Source: Agaricus subrufescens
Taxonomy: Eukaryota; Basidiomycota; Agaricomycetes; Agaricales; Agaricaceae
Assembly (NCBI GenBank): GCA_029945375.1
Contig: CM057059.1
Coordinates: forward strand, 1,922,001-1,986,000
Length of the DNA stretch: 64,000 bases
Reading direction: 5' to 3'
This document shows, one piece after another, positions 11,573 to 23,563 of this stretch. Numbering within the stretch: the stretch's first letter is position 1; each line of letters starts with the position of its first letter. The position numbers and the translations under genes are program-made. Below the pieces are notes generated by a model, which ran no database searches, was not told the origin of the DNA, and was given only the letters and a program-made list of their open reading frames with translations.

Positions 11573-12599
11573 AGTTGGTGTTTCATACCCTTTTTTCCTT
11601 CCTTTTCGAACTGCTAAACTCACCTCGACATGCCTCAATAGGCTCACTCATTTATTCTTGTATTTTTCCCTTTGTCAGGTCATGTGTTTTCCTCTTGATC
11701 CTTACCTCAATACCCTATTTATGATTATAGTTACTCTTGAAATATAGTTGTCTTCTAGGTAGCTTATTAAGGGCTACCAGAAATATGAGGAGCCTGTGGT
11801 AGCTTCTTCCCTGTATCAAGCCCCAATGAAAACTCACCTAGGCCAAATTGTGTGAAATGCATTAGGAAAAGGGCCTGATGAACTAGTGTTGACTACATAT
11901 TGGTCAAACAAGCTGCGATTGCATGCCCTAGCTGGTATCTTGACATCAAGAATATGAAGGTTTGACTCTTGCTAGGAACTACTCCTCTTGGATTGTATAG
12001 CAATGGCTATCACCCATCTGTTAGTGACTATTTACTTTCATCCTCATGAACAAACAGCTCCCTTCATATATAAGTAGACCAGTAATATTTGTGTAGGGCA
12101 GATACTCTTGAATTGATAGCTTACCCCTGTCAACCTCTCCACCTGAATATCTCTTCTCTACCATGTAGTGTGACCACTCCAGCTCATGTTGGTGAGACAG
12201 AGTTGGTGTAGGTGTAAAAATAAGATAAAATAATAAAGAGGAATGACTCAAAATATAATAATCAAATTACAACCAGACTTGTGGTTTACACCCAGGCTCC
12301 TACCCAACCAACTCAACTGAGTTCACATATTTGGCAAACAGAGCCAAACACCATGTTAAGAGGTGTGCTCACTCAGTGAGCAGCTGGCACTTGTTGTCAA
12401 ACAGGCATCACCAAAAGAATTTCCCACGCAAGACAAAACAATGGAAATAATGTTTGTTGGACTTAGCTGATTATATAAACAATGTGATCATAACACTACC
12501 TAATTAAGGTACTGTGGTTGAAGCTTGCACCCACGAAGTTGATGCTCTACATTTGCTAGCTTCAGTGATCAATTCTTACTACATATATATGATGTACCA
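11573..12599. other. Gene-to-transposon transition, no gene seen
   Basis: The first ~180 bp are T-rich and fit the 3' UTR of the SH3/RA gene. From about 11,750 the composition changes to AT-rich sequence with frequent AGCTAG-like words and no coding signal. It may be decayed transposon sequence, but no domain can be recognised. Confidence 0.45.
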
Positions 12600-13874
12600 A
12601 AGTCATACCACTTTTATTGACTTGTACCTTCCCAAATGCCTTGCAACAACCCCTTGCAGCAGAAGGCCATAGAATGAGCAGAAATGGTGATGATGAAATT
12701 TTTGTGCTGTGCAAGGTATAGACAAGACAGCAGATTGCTCTGGAGAGCTGGAACATGTAAAACTGTAGTAAATTTGACCACTCTAGCTACTTTTCCACTC
12801 AAAACTGGTTCAAAGACCACAGACCCCACCCCAGCAGAGTAGACAATTGAGTTATTAGCTAAGCAAATGGGAATGCAATGGGGGGAGTAGGATTTGAACC
12901 AATGCTTGTGGGGGGTCATATGAGAAGTGGCCCCTGTATCTGCAAGCCAGTGGAAGTCAGCATCAAGCTGCAGGGGGGTAGAGAGTGAAGGGGAAGAGGT
13001 AGGGGAGGGAGCACTTGCATTTCCAGCAAATTCTCACACTCTCTGTGCTTTTTTGGCACCAGGAGTTGAGTTAGAGCTTCTGGAAGCAGTGGGGGGGTCA
13101 TTGGAGCTGTCCTGGGCCTTGTTGGCTTTGTTTCTGCAAGTTCTGGGCTTCTGAGCATCCTCCTGAGCTTGTTTCTTTGCCTTTTTGAACATCCAGCAGT
13201 TGGCCACCTTGTGACTAGTCCTCCTGCAGAAATCGCAGGTTTCTGACACATTTTTGAAGCCATAATGCACTGCCAGAGCCTGGGAGCCTCCCAAGGTGTC
13301 CTGAGCACATTTCCTTCACTGGATATCCTCTGTAACAAATGCCTGGTAGATGGTGGTCTTGTCCAGCTTGTCCATGAGCAGGAGAGACGATGTGAAGGCC
13401 AAAAACTTGTCTGGAAGCACCCTAATGAGTGCCATAGAGGCCAGCTCATCATCCAGCTCATCTAGAGTGAATTTCTCCAGTCTCAGCTCCTTGAGACAAC
13501 ATTCACAGCCTTCTAAATGGTTTATAAGTGACTGGAGGGACTCCTCCTCTTCAAGTTTATGGATGCTGAACAGCTCATCATAGGCATTGAACTGCATTCC
13601 AGCCTTTTTCTGATGATGTACAGCCTCCAGAGCAGCCCACATCTTGATTGGATCATCCTGGATGCCTGCAAAATGCACCCTTTGGTCTTCTTCAACCATT
13701 AAGTAGAGCCAGCCAGCAGCCTTGTCAAGTTTGTCCTCCCAGAGTGACTGGGAAGTGAAATCCTGGGGAGTGGGAGAAGAGGGAATGGAGGGAGTGCTCT
13801 GTTTGCCTGAAACAAGTCTCCATAAGCCAGAGGCACATAGCCAGGCCTGCATCTCACTATACCATGTGGCATAG
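12600..13874 (-). mobile_element. Decayed Ty1/copia fragment (gag, zinc knuckle, protease/pre-integrase)
   Basis: Read on the minus strand, gag begins beyond 13,852 (MQAWLCASGLWRL...) and continues with the VLPDKF and LLLMDKLDK blocks. A CCHC knuckle (CDFCRRTSHKVANC) and the pre-integrase region with MTPHKHWFKSYSP follow. The copy stops abruptly near 12,655. Frames are shifted between gag and pol. Compared with the younger copy at 24.5 kb, Arg codons have become Cys, Trp or Gln (IPIRLADN is IPICLANN here), which is the result of CpG loss. The gag is cut at 13,875 by the poly(A) end of an ORF1-only element. Confidence 0.85.
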
Positions 13875-15960
13875 TTTTTTTTTTTTTGTTTTTTTTTGTA
13901 TCAATGGCACCTCTTGGTAGACCTTTTATTCAAGTAGCTATATGACATCCGAGTAGATAATTCAGGCATACTACAAGAATATGGATGCCATGACATGTAT
14001 CCAAGTGAAAACATTAAGCCCCTAACAACATGATTAAAAGAAAAACATATCTGGCAGAATGTACATCACCTTAAAGAGAAAAAGAAAAAGAAACAAAAGA
14101 AAACATAAATGTTAAGTCCAAAAGAGAGGTGAGCGAAGCAAGCTGTGGCTCAAGCAAACACATATCACCTATGTTCAGACTTGGATACACCCCTGATTTT
14201 CAGGTGGGGTGGTTACGATTGCGGATGAGATGGCAAGGGGAAATGGTGGGTACCAACTGCACATGCTCCTGAAACAGGCAATGAGGCCTACTACTTTTTC
14301 AATGGGAACTGGTGCTTGAGCCAATCCTGATCAAAGTGATTGTTCCAGAATGGACATGAAGTGTCTGTTGTGGAGTGCACCTTGTTCTTCTTGCCTGCTG
14401 CAGAGCAGTTGACACAGTGATGGTTGTCCAGATTCTTCTTCATTGCTATGGATGCCAGGATATGCGAGTCGGCCAAGTGCAGACCCATGCAGTGAGGGCA
14501 GCATATGCCTTTTGCATGGCATACATCAGAGTGGTGGCCCCACCTCTGGCACCAAGTGCAGAGAGTGGAACTGGGCCACAGGGCAGCACCACAGATTTGA
14601 CAGTTTCGTCCTCCAATGAGAATGTGCTTACCAATGAAGTCCTGGGCTGTATAGCCAGAGACAGAATCAGAAATGTCAAGCCATGTGACACAAGTGTCAG
14701 CATGGCAGGAAGTCCACATGAAGCAAACAGCGTGCTTGAGGTGGCGGGAAAGGGCGGTACCAACAGGCAAATTGTCCATCACAATGGTAAATGCATCATG
14801 TTGTGTGGTAATCCAGGTGGCAGGGGGAGCCAGGATGAGTGGTATGTTGATTACCTTAAGGTAAGACATGGAGGTAGGGGTAGTGGACTGGAGGGGAATG
14901 AGTCCATTGGGATCAATGAGGTGGCAGATGTGCTTGAGCACACATGCAGTCTCAGGCTTAGTGAGAACTCAGGAGGTGGCAATGAAAATACCAGAAGCTA
15001 AGTCAATGGAAGATTCCAGAATAACCTCAGACTTGAGGTCATTCTGGAGATGATTGTTGCACTTCCTCAAGATGTCAGGAGTGATATCAATAGCTCAGAT
15101 GGAAGATCCGGCTGGTGGATGAACAAGGACACCGCAGTGTGAAGTGCTGTGGCTGGTGTGCTTGCCCTTGCATGCAGGAGCATGGTGGGACACAGCAGGG
15201 GCAGTAGAGGGAGCTGGGGCCTTGGGCAGAGAGGGAACAGAGGCCGGCTTAGCTTTGAGAGTGCTCTTGGAAGGTGCTCGAACAGCTGCAGGAGCAGCAG
15301 GGGCATGCTTTCCTAAAGCAGGTTTCTTGGGTGCAGAGCCAGGTGGGGCCTGGATGTGGACTTTCTTCTGGACTGGGGTAGTTACCCCATCCTTGGCCAT
15401 TGGGGACCGGGGATGCATAGAGGGAACTATGGGGGTGGAAGGGGGGGGGTGGTGGTTTGAGGGGAGGGGTGAGGTCACACCAGTTTGACCAATGATGATA
15501 GCAAGAGTGGTCTCAAATGAGCACACTCCCACCATGTTCTGGAAGTCCATGTTCTTGTGAGCGCCACTCAACAAGATTGTGAAGATAAGGTGTAAAAGTT
15601 CATCAGCATAGCTGATGAAGTTGTTGGGGGGGGGTTTGCTGGATGATGTCAGCAGCAGTCAACAGTGACACAGCAAGACTGTGCTTCTTACCAGGCACCT
15701 TGGTAGGCATGTAGATAGAAGCAGTGTGAGGGGTTTTGGGAGTGGCCAGGGAAGAGATAATCTTCACCAGCAATTCAGCAGTTGTTCCCAAGGGCTGGCA
15801 AGAGCCTGATGGGGTGGGGGTAATGGGAGTGGTGGGCCATGGGGCTATGTCAAGTTTTTCACACCTGCGTTTGGCATGAGTCTTGGTCTGAGGGGCAGGG
15901 GAATCCTCCTTCATGAGCCTAGAGATTGACTCCGATGCATCTGCAAGAATGCTGTAGAGG
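13875..15960 (-). mobile_element. ORF1-only non-LTR element, copy 1 (decayed)
   Basis: The element lies on the minus strand. Its poly(A) tail appears as a T tract at 13,875-13,898, and the tail word CATTGAT reads inversely as ATCAATGG right behind it. Remains of one ORF run from about 15,914 to 14,291 with frameshifts and stops. They encode Pro/Lys-rich sequence (KHAPAAPAAVRAPSKS), then CVTWLDISDSVSG, the CCHC knuckle CTWCQRWGHHSDVC, HCVNC, and the end CPFWNNHFDQDWLKHQFPLKK. This matches the copies at 39.3, 52.6-56.5 and 53.2 kb. There is no reverse transcriptase. The 5' end is uncertain and I see no target duplication. CpG is strongly depleted, so this is an old copy. Confidence 0.8.
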
Positions 15961-17839
15961 CAGTAAATGAAATGCTAAAGGTGTAGCTAGTTTATAAACC
16001 ACACCACACTTCACTAACTAAGACTCGTAAATGCAAATTCATGGGGAGATATTCAAGAGAAAAGGTTATTTCAAAGTTAAAAGGTTAATAATAAAGAAGG
16101 AATTCCAAATCAAAGAATCCTCAAACTGGTTCTAGCTACAAATGGGCTGAAGGGCTACATGAACTTTGAACTCTAGCTACTGCATTGTAATCAAGCTAAG
16201 TCCCACCAATGACATTTAATGAAGAGCTGCAATGATATAACTCACCAGTTATCCACCGACTCTGCATTTACAACTCAAGCTAGCACTGACTTACACCTCT
16301 GCTGGATATAAGTGTATGATGATAGCCTAGCTAGTCTCTTAAACTATCATATCACTGGCAACTTAGTGAATTCTCTGAATGGGTAACGTCTACAACGTGA
16401 ACTGCTGAACTAGTCTGAGTTTTTCTAGAAGCTCTCTCGCAAGCTGGTTGTTATTCACTTATTAGATCACTACTCTACAAATCACAATCCTCAAAGCTAG
16501 ACGTGGGCAGGAGATTGCTTGCCTTTCTTGATGCTAGCTAGAGGGTTTTTATATTCACATTATGCATACAAATATTAACAAAGTAGTTCTACTATTACTA
16601 AGGGTATCATATGGACTGGGCTGAGGGTATGGATAGATCCTATCCATGCCAATAATCATGGTTGGAGCAGGTGCTGCCTGACGTTGCTTAGCACCTTACC
16701 CCTTCCATCTAACAATGGTAGCTAGTCTTCATTGTGCTACCCCTGGAATCCACATGGGTACGTTGTCAGGTTTCAGAATGTCAAAGGCCGCTTGGCTGAA
16801 TGTTCTACCTGCTCAGATTCATTATTGATATGTGATGAGAATCCTAATCAGTGATATGTCCGGCTAGCTAGTGGGTCCACAATAATCTGATGGGATTTCA
16901 GCTTGCTAGTTTGCATGATAGCCACTCCCTGTCTGAGCTGATGTCTTCTGTGGGTCAACTGCTTCAAATAGTATATCTCTGGATGAGTGATCTGTAGTTT
17001 AGCTAAGCATAAATCAATGTTTCGTCTAGGTAGCTAGAGTGTCACAGTCATATTTCGGCCTAACTAGTTGTCACCACCAGATCTAATGCCTCTACTCGGA
17101 TCATTCCTGGTAGCTAGTGACTATATTTGCCTTACACGGTACAGTTTTCCTGTATAAGAGTCAAGGCGGGTTTATTAGACTACGAGATATACTATTGAGG
17201 TGTCGAGAGATGGTTAGGTTCTGATCCTGCACCTTAGCTAGTGGGTGTTATACCCTTGTAAATACTAGCTAGCACATTTTCTACATGTAAAACAGTGCAG
17301 GCTGTATCATCTCTCCCTCACTATAAGCTGACTGTCCTCAGTCATCGAGCTGCTGACTATTCTGACTTTATTGGGGCTGTTTACATGCTTCTGGTATGCT
17401 GACTCGTACATATGCAAATCCCTCGAGGGCTTTTAGCCACATGTGTTGCTGATGTTTAGGAACTAGTGGTCTGCCTGTCATTTTAACTATGAGGTGCAGA
17501 ATATTGGGTACACACAGCAAATATTTTTAGATCCCAGACCTCGGATTTAACTAATTAGTTCCTGGGTTGGTGGATCCTCCATTGCTGATCGGACTCGCTA
17601 TCTCTGGTTCTATTTTTATACCTTATCCTCCACTCCCAGGTAGCTACTGATTCTTCTGTCTTTTTACTGTCTAACTCGCTTGTATAGAGATGGAAACATT
17701 GCTGTAACTGGTATGGATAGACAAAAAGCTTAGTTGTACCCTTGCAATGGCATATGATTAGGTAGGTGGCATTGCTTTATTAGGTACGGAGGTCAAGGAC
17801 TTGGCCAGCTACCAATTTGGCCAGGAACTTTATATGCTT
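15961..17839. other. AT-rich non-coding stretch with many CTAGCTAG words
   Basis: There is no open frame of note. The sequence is studded with AGCTAG/CTAGCTAG words (for example near 16,328, 16,545, 16,862 and 17,271). The same words occur in the spliced gene block to the right and in the gypsy integrase fragment at 23.6-24.4 kb. I infer that this stretch belongs to the same large element, perhaps its terminal or LTR region, but I could not find a matching second copy in the window. Confidence 0.4.
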
Positions 17840-17847
17840 TATATAAA
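17840..17847 (+). promoter_or_regulatory. TATA box of unknown spliced gene P1
   Basis: TATATAAA lies 52 bp upstream of the ATG at 17,899. It is the same octamer, at comparable spacing, as for the Clp1-like gene at 718. Confidence 0.5.
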
Positions 17848-17898
17848 CATTCCTTGGCTTGGTATCATTTCCCTTGTTTCTTGCCTCCTGCTTCCGCT

Positions 17899-19687
17899 AT
17901 GCCTACCACTAAGCCCAAGCCTCACAAGTCTACTGTCACTTTGAAGCCTCAAACCACTCCCAAATCTAAATCTTGTCCCCATATCAAACAGGAAAAGGTC
18001 ACCAGTTCTTCTGCTACTACATCTGCCCCTCCCTCTGCAGCGCTTGTTGCATTGAAGGCCTCTTTGACCATGAAGACTGCTGCCCATGTGCTTGCACAAG
18101 CTCACGCTGAGGAGACTGCACTCAAAGAACAACTGGCGAAGTTGAGGGCTGCTGAACCAGACCCTCCTCTGGTTGTTGAGGTAGAGGACCCTGTTGCTTC
18201 TGATCTGTAAGTCAATCCTTCAGATGATACTAACTAGTGATGCTATTGATTGTTCAGTGTCTAGCAAGGATTCTGCTGATGAAACTGCCAAAGGAAGCAT
18301 TGACAAGTTGGCTAGTGATTATGCTGAACGCCCAGCCCGTGGCCAAAAGCGCCCTCATTCCACTTTGCCTGAGGTGGTCTCTGCCAAAGCTCCATGCACC
18401 TCTGCGCGTCAGTCTGCTGCCGCTTCCAAAATCAAAGCTACTCCTCCTGCTTCCACGTCCAAAGCAACCCCCCCTGCCAAAACAAAAGCTCTGAAGGCAG
18501 ACCCTATTGAGCATTGCAAAGGCGCCTTGCTTACTATCACTGAGAAGGCCAAATTCGATAAGAAACACCCCCCCCAGTTCATGGCAGTGGTATGTTTTGA
18601 AGACTTCTGTTTCTTTTAAACTAGTTTTGCTGATCTGCTCTTTTACAGGTTTCTGTCATAGCGACGACTTAGTACGGGACTACAGTATTGTTGCTGGCAC
18701 CCCCATCCTTGACCATACTGTCAGCCTCTTCACTATGGCTTCTGATATCTGCTCTTGCGCTGTCCCAGATGGCGGTTGTATCTTTTGTTTGTTGAATTTC
18801 AACATCTGTGATCATTCTTACAATACTCTCTCTGGAGAGACTCGGGCAGCGACGGCAGATGTGCGTGAAGCACTCAGCACTGCTATAGCTGGTGCTGCAT
18901 GTTTAACTTGTTGTGCCAAAGGCTGTTCCCATTGCTCCCACAATAAGCCTGCGCCTGTGGTTCAGTTCTTGGCCAAGGCCCTCCATTCCCATGGTCTCTC
19001 TAGCGAGTCCTGTGTGGCTTTCTCCTTTCCTTTTATCTTTTCTGTGCTGACTTTGCCTGTTTTACTTCTTTTCTAGCTCTTTGTGTGGCCGCATGTAATC
19101 TCAGCATCGGTTATACTCAATTGACAGTGCAACAGAAGCTTCTGTCATTGTCTCAAGCCTGTCTTCTGTCTGGTTGTGCCTGCCATGCCATGGAGATTTT
19201 GCAAGCTTGTGCTGTGCATGCCCATGATCTCAACTATTTCGTCAACACCCATCTCATCAAGGATCTTTCACAACTCAATATGCTTTTCAAGATTTGTGAA
19301 CAATTCTTTCCATCCCCTGGTGCCCCCGAAGCTTCTCATGAAGCCACTCTTCATCTCTATCAGGCTTATGGCGACATGATGAGCTTTATTCATGAGACCA
19401 ACAACTTGCACCATGGTGGTCATTACTGGAGTAACCTCCCGGAGAGGCCCCCCCTTCATGCTAGCTTTTCAACTCGTAATACAATGGCTCAGGAGATGCA
19501 CTTTTGCCAGCCAACTGAGGCTTCCAAGGATTCTGTCAACGACAAACTTGCTGGAGAGGAGGCCGCCAATGAAGATGCTTCTGAAGAGGAGGTGGCCGCT
19601 GAGGCCATCATCCCCGTTCCCTCCTCTTCTCACTCCTCACTGTCTAAAGGCAAAGGCAAGGCTGTGGTGGACAAGTCTGCAGTTTGA
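17899..19687 (+). CDS. Unknown spliced gene P1 in a transposon-like block
   Basis: A basic Lys/Thr/Ser/Pro-rich start (MPTTKPKPHKSTVTLKP) leads to a helical, probably coiled-coil segment (HVLAQAHAEETALKEQLAKL). A 58-nt intron (18,207-18,264, GTAAGT...CTAG) keeps the frame. Exon 2 reads DSADETAKGSIDKLASDYAE up to about 18,589. A later exon has a Cys/His-rich stretch (ICSCAVPDGGCIFC, then CLTCCAKGCSHCSH), which may be a metal-binding site. The last exon starts near 19,080 (SIGYTQLTVQQKLLSLSQA) and ends in an acidic, Ser-rich tail with stop at 19,685. The joins after exon 2 do not keep frame exactly as I read them, so the copy may be slightly damaged. I do not recognise the family. It lies opposite to, and converges with, the gypsy integrase fragment. 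Confidence 0.5.
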
Positions 19688-20444
19688 TTGTCGTCTGCTG
19701 GTGGGGTCTCAATTTCTGCAATGGTTTCATTTTATTTTCCCACTTTTATTTTTGTGTGGTAGCTATTCGTGTTCACTAGCTACTTTTATTTTTCTGCTTT
19801 TCTTGTTGCTGTCTTATTTTGAATCTGTACTTAACTCGGGTAGCCACTCCCATCTCTGTAGTAGTTAAAGTACTGAATTCAAATTTCTGTTGTTCTGTTC
19901 CTAGCTTGTGTTTCCGCAAACAGCTAGCTAGTGCCCTAATCGGATTCTTGATCCGTAACTACAACTTATCTCCTTCTGGTTGCAATTATTTCATCATGTC
20001 ACCCCTTTGAGATTTCGCTCTGTTATTTGAAATTGGGCTATCTGTAATCTGATTGTTCCTTTTTTTTTTTTTAGAGTAGATCAGGAGCCGATCTCTTCCC
20101 AGAGTTAGATGGATCGCTTTTCTGTCTTTTGCAAGGTAAAGACCTTGTATATTCTTTTGCTGCTTATGTAGTTTGGCTCTCGACCTGAAAAACTTATGGA
20201 GGTTCGCTTTTATCCTCCCCCCCACTATATTTTAAGATGCCCTCGTCAAAAACTTAGTGCACAAGTTGCCCTTGTGACACCAGCTAGCACGTCCTTTACA
20301 AGTGTGCAGGTCTAAGCAAATGCTGCTTACATTTTTCCGAACTACCAAGCTACCTGCTCTGGAGCATGTGGTCAGTAGGTACCCAAGAAGCAAACAAGTC
20401 CCCCTACCAATGCTTTATTATTGCACACTAGCTAGCAGGCCACC
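19688..20444. other. Between unknown genes P1 and P2
   Basis: This is T-rich sequence with CTAGCTAG words (about 19,921 and 20,428). A short possible exon, MDRFSVFCK followed by GTAAAG, sits at about 20,110 after a T11 tract and an AG, hinting at another spliced transcript. There is nothing firmer. Confidence 0.3.
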
Positions 20445-21086
20445 ATGGGTCGCGTTCACTTCTTATCTGATTTTGCTGGTCGAGGCAGCTATAAAAGAGG
20501 CCCCCCTCAGTTTATTTCCAGACACCAAACCGCCTACCCTACCCTTGATTTGCCCTACATGTCTTCGACCCCTTCCAATGCCCCTACTGGCCCTTCTGGT
20601 GGTTTACGTCCCGATACTCAACTAGCTAAGACTGAGTTGGAAGATAATGTCACTATTATCACCATCACGTCAATTGCTACAAGTCAAAACAAACCACTCG
20701 AGGTTCTGTAGGCAATGCCTTGTCTCTGGTGCCTGATTCTGCTGTGCATTGTGACTAGCTTGTCATATTTTAGCATTATTTAATGATGACCTCCAGACTG
20801 CCTTGCTACAGCAGCTCAAGTCTGATCCTGCAGCTGTCAACATGCCCGAGATATTCAAATTGCTGGGCTGTACCAAACACTGTTTCAAACACTGGCAGGA
20901 CAATTTCAAAAAGGATTACAAGCATCCCACTGTATACTCCAGGCTAGTTGAGATCCTGGAACAGAAGACTTGTACCAAGGGTCCCCCATCCGGCAACACC
21001 ACACCTGCATCTAATATCAGTACTAAAGGTTCCTTGGCAGGGTCTGAGGCATCTAACATCCCTCCCTCCAAAAAGGTAAACTTCTA

Positions 21087-21296
21087 CAGTGGGGGACAAA
21101 ACCGTTCCAATGTTTTGTACCTTTGCAAAGAATGCTATATACCAGTGCACATAAAATGTTTAAATTCTTGAGAATATTTATGAATATACCTTAGTATCTA
21201 AGCTACCAATGTGTGATGTTATGTGGCTGTACAGCCATTATTGGTTATTATATAATACTTTTAAGTCAGAGCATCATTGGAACGGTTTTGTCCCTG
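21087..21296. repeat. 210-bp tip unit of element A, left arm
   Basis: The unit is bounded by the outer tip at 21,087-21,112 and its inverse at 21,275-21,296. The same 210-bp unit recurs at 22,455-22,664, and in copy B at 31,428-31,637 and 32,796-33,005. Confidence 0.85.
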
Positions 21297-22454
21297 TGCA
21301 TTGAAAATACAGAATTGGCTACTTATCAAGGCAGAGGATACTATTTTCTGGCTATCAAGGCTACAAATGGTAGCTTTGGTATTGATGCCATCAATATCTG
21401 ATCAAATTCTGCTGATATGATATCAGAATCCATCTATATGCTACTCTAAAGATTAAATACTTTATTAAATAGTAAATCTTTAATCTCTAGCTTATTATTA
21501 CAATGTCTTCAAGATTTGTGATATAATTTATATTAAAACAATTATCTAAATGCAATAATATATTGTATTATGTAATCTATGCAATTTAAAGACTTATTTG
21601 CTGACATAAATATGATCATCCTTAGGTAGAAATATACTTTCATCTATTTTTTGCACACAAACAACCCACTTGCTGGAAAGCTAATTGTTCCAATTAATGC
21701 TATGAATGTTAGTGCTTATGTAACAATCAATCAAAGAGCAAATAAAAGCCTTGACCTTCCTCCACAAGCCTGTATCTACATAAGTGTATAGTAGACTTTA
21801 GAGAGCATCTGTAAAGGTGTATCAGGGCTTGTTTCTGATGACTAATCAAAATACAAATAGGCTCAGGATGTTGAGAATAATAGATTATAATCATAGGTAA
21901 CTGAAAACAATATGCTGATGAAAGGGTAAGAGCTTTACAAGCAGAGGGTAAAAAGTGCTAGTGTGTATAAATGAAAAAAATTGTTGCCTAAGATTGTATA
22001 GAATGTGCAAGAGCTCAAATAACTACTAAACATGAAGTATTATTGAATGTTAATCTTTTCAGATATATTTTGGAATTTTCACATGATTCAATCCTAGAGT
22101 ATCATAGGTAGAATATATCAAGTACAAGCCTAACAAATATGATATAGCAGCAAATCAACTTTAAAATAGTATGGATTACCTAAGATTAGATACTGTGGAG
22201 TTCAACCAGCCTCTTAATATGAGTTTTGCCAAAATACAGTAAATAAATATCAATAGTGAGGTAAAAGTTAATGAATTTCTACCTAATAGATTATTACATC
22301 TTTAGAATAGCATATAGATGGATTCTGATATCATATCAGCAGAATTTGATCAGATATTGATGGCATCAATACCAAAGCTACCATTTGTAGCCTTGATAGC
22401 CAGAAAATAGTATCCTCTGCCTTGATAAGTAGCCAATTCTGTATTTTCAATGCA

Positions 22455-22664
22455 CAGGGACAAAACCGTTCCAATGATGCTCTGACTTAAAAGTAATATA
22501 TAATACCCAATAATGGCTGTACAGCCACATAACATCACACATTGGTAGCTTAGATACTAAGGTATATTCATAAATATTCCCAAGAATTTAAACATTTTAT
22601 GTGCACTGGTATATAACATTCTTTGCAAAGGTACAAAACATTGGAACGGTTTTGTCCCCCACTG
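22455..22664. repeat. 210-bp tip unit of element A, right arm
   Basis: This is the inverted partner of the left 210-bp unit. Its inner tip is at 22,455-22,476 and its outer tip at 22,639-22,664. Confidence 0.85.
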
Positions 22665-23563
22665 TAGCTACTTGCTTTATTAGGTACTGATGAGGATTCA
22701 GCGTCTTTATGGTAAGACTATTAAGTCCTCTGCCACTGTTGAGAGTAGCAATAGTGGTAGCGAAGAGGAGGTCGTTGTCGTTCCTCCTCATAATGCTCCC
22801 AAGCTTCCTGTTACATCCAATGTAAGCTGATCTTCTTCTCTGTTGTCTTAACTAGTGATTGATATGACCCCTAGGCCATGGAGATCGATGATGATGGGTT
22901 AATCCCTTCCACTAGAACTTGAAGCAACTCTTGTTCTGCTGCGGTATGTGCAACTAGCTACTTCTGATATCGCACCCATTCCTGACTAGTTCTTTCTGTC
23001 TGGACATTTCAGGAGCCATCTCCTATTCGTCCCCAGATGGTGCGTATTCCTTATGCCACTGTACCCAGCTTGGATACTAGTAGCTGGACTTATAAATGTG
23101 CTGTACAGCTCCTTACCAGTATGGGTACTGCGGCGTCCATAACTGCCCCATTCTCTTCCAGTGTGATATCTGTTACTAGCTAGTTTATGATCTGTACTAA
23201 TGAATACCATTTAGGCAAAGGCCTTCTTAGTTTTGTACAAGGGCTCGCAGCTTCTGCCCTCAAGGTCGACCATGCTGCCCTCAAGACCTCATCCAAGCAT
23301 GACTTGGAGGTTAGATACTTGGTCACTAATGGCCAATTGGTTTCGGCCACTCAGGACTTGGAGGTTTCCATTCGCCATTACAAGTTCCTTGCTCAACAGC
23401 AAGATACTTTGACTGGTATGCTTAACAAGGGCACCTAGCTAGCTATTCTAGCCCCTGTCCCTTGTCAAGGTTACTGCAGTAGTTCTGTACTTCTGAGACC
23501 ATCCTGTCTTTACTGTTGAAGATCATGTCCTAGCTAGTGTTTGTTTCACAATCTAGCCTTTTG

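Larger units (their letters stand above)
21087..22664. mobile_element. 1,578-bp TA-flanked inverted-repeat element, copy A
   Basis: The element starts CAGTGGGGGACAAAACCGTT and ends with the inverse. TA flanks it on both sides (21,085-21,086 and 22,665-22,666), the target duplication of Tc1/mariner-like elements. The two arms are near-identical inverted repeats of about 360 bp. Each arm contains, 210 bp in, an inverse copy of the tip (CAGGGACAAAACCGTTCC), so each arm looks like a small element of its own. The interior is AT-rich with no transposase. The only open frame in the arms (62 codons, present at both ends) is a by-product of the repeat. It is non-autonomous. Confidence 0.88.
20445..23438 (+). 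pseudogene. Unknown spliced gene P2, split by an inverted-repeat element
   Basis: The first exon, 20,445-20,711 (MGRVHFLSDFAGRGSYKR...), has an ATG in good context (CCACCATGG). A further exon at about 20,775-21,075 reads LLQQLKSDPAAVNMPEIFKL and ends at AAAAAG/GTAAAC. The 1,578-bp element sits 11 nt into that intron. After it, exons read RLYGKTIKSSATVESSNSGS (acidic tail EEEVVVV), AMEIDDDGLIPSTRT with an in-frame TGA, EPSPIRPQMVRIPYATVPSL, and a last exon at about 23,215-23,438 with helical sequence (KHDLEVRYLVTNGQLVSATQ) ending in MLNKGT. Introns begin GTAAGC, GTATGT and GTTACT and end in TAG or CAG. I do not recognise the family. Coiled-coil character at the C terminus is likely. Whether P1 and P2 are one gene is open. 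Confidence 0.4.

Noticed and set aside
15961..17839. Gypsy LTR
   Set aside because: No TG...CA pair with a second copy is visible in the window; left as non-coding.
21213..21401. 62-codon ORF repeated at both ends of the TA-flanked elements
   Set aside because: It is present in all four arms only because they are inverted repeats; there is no domain and no codon bias.
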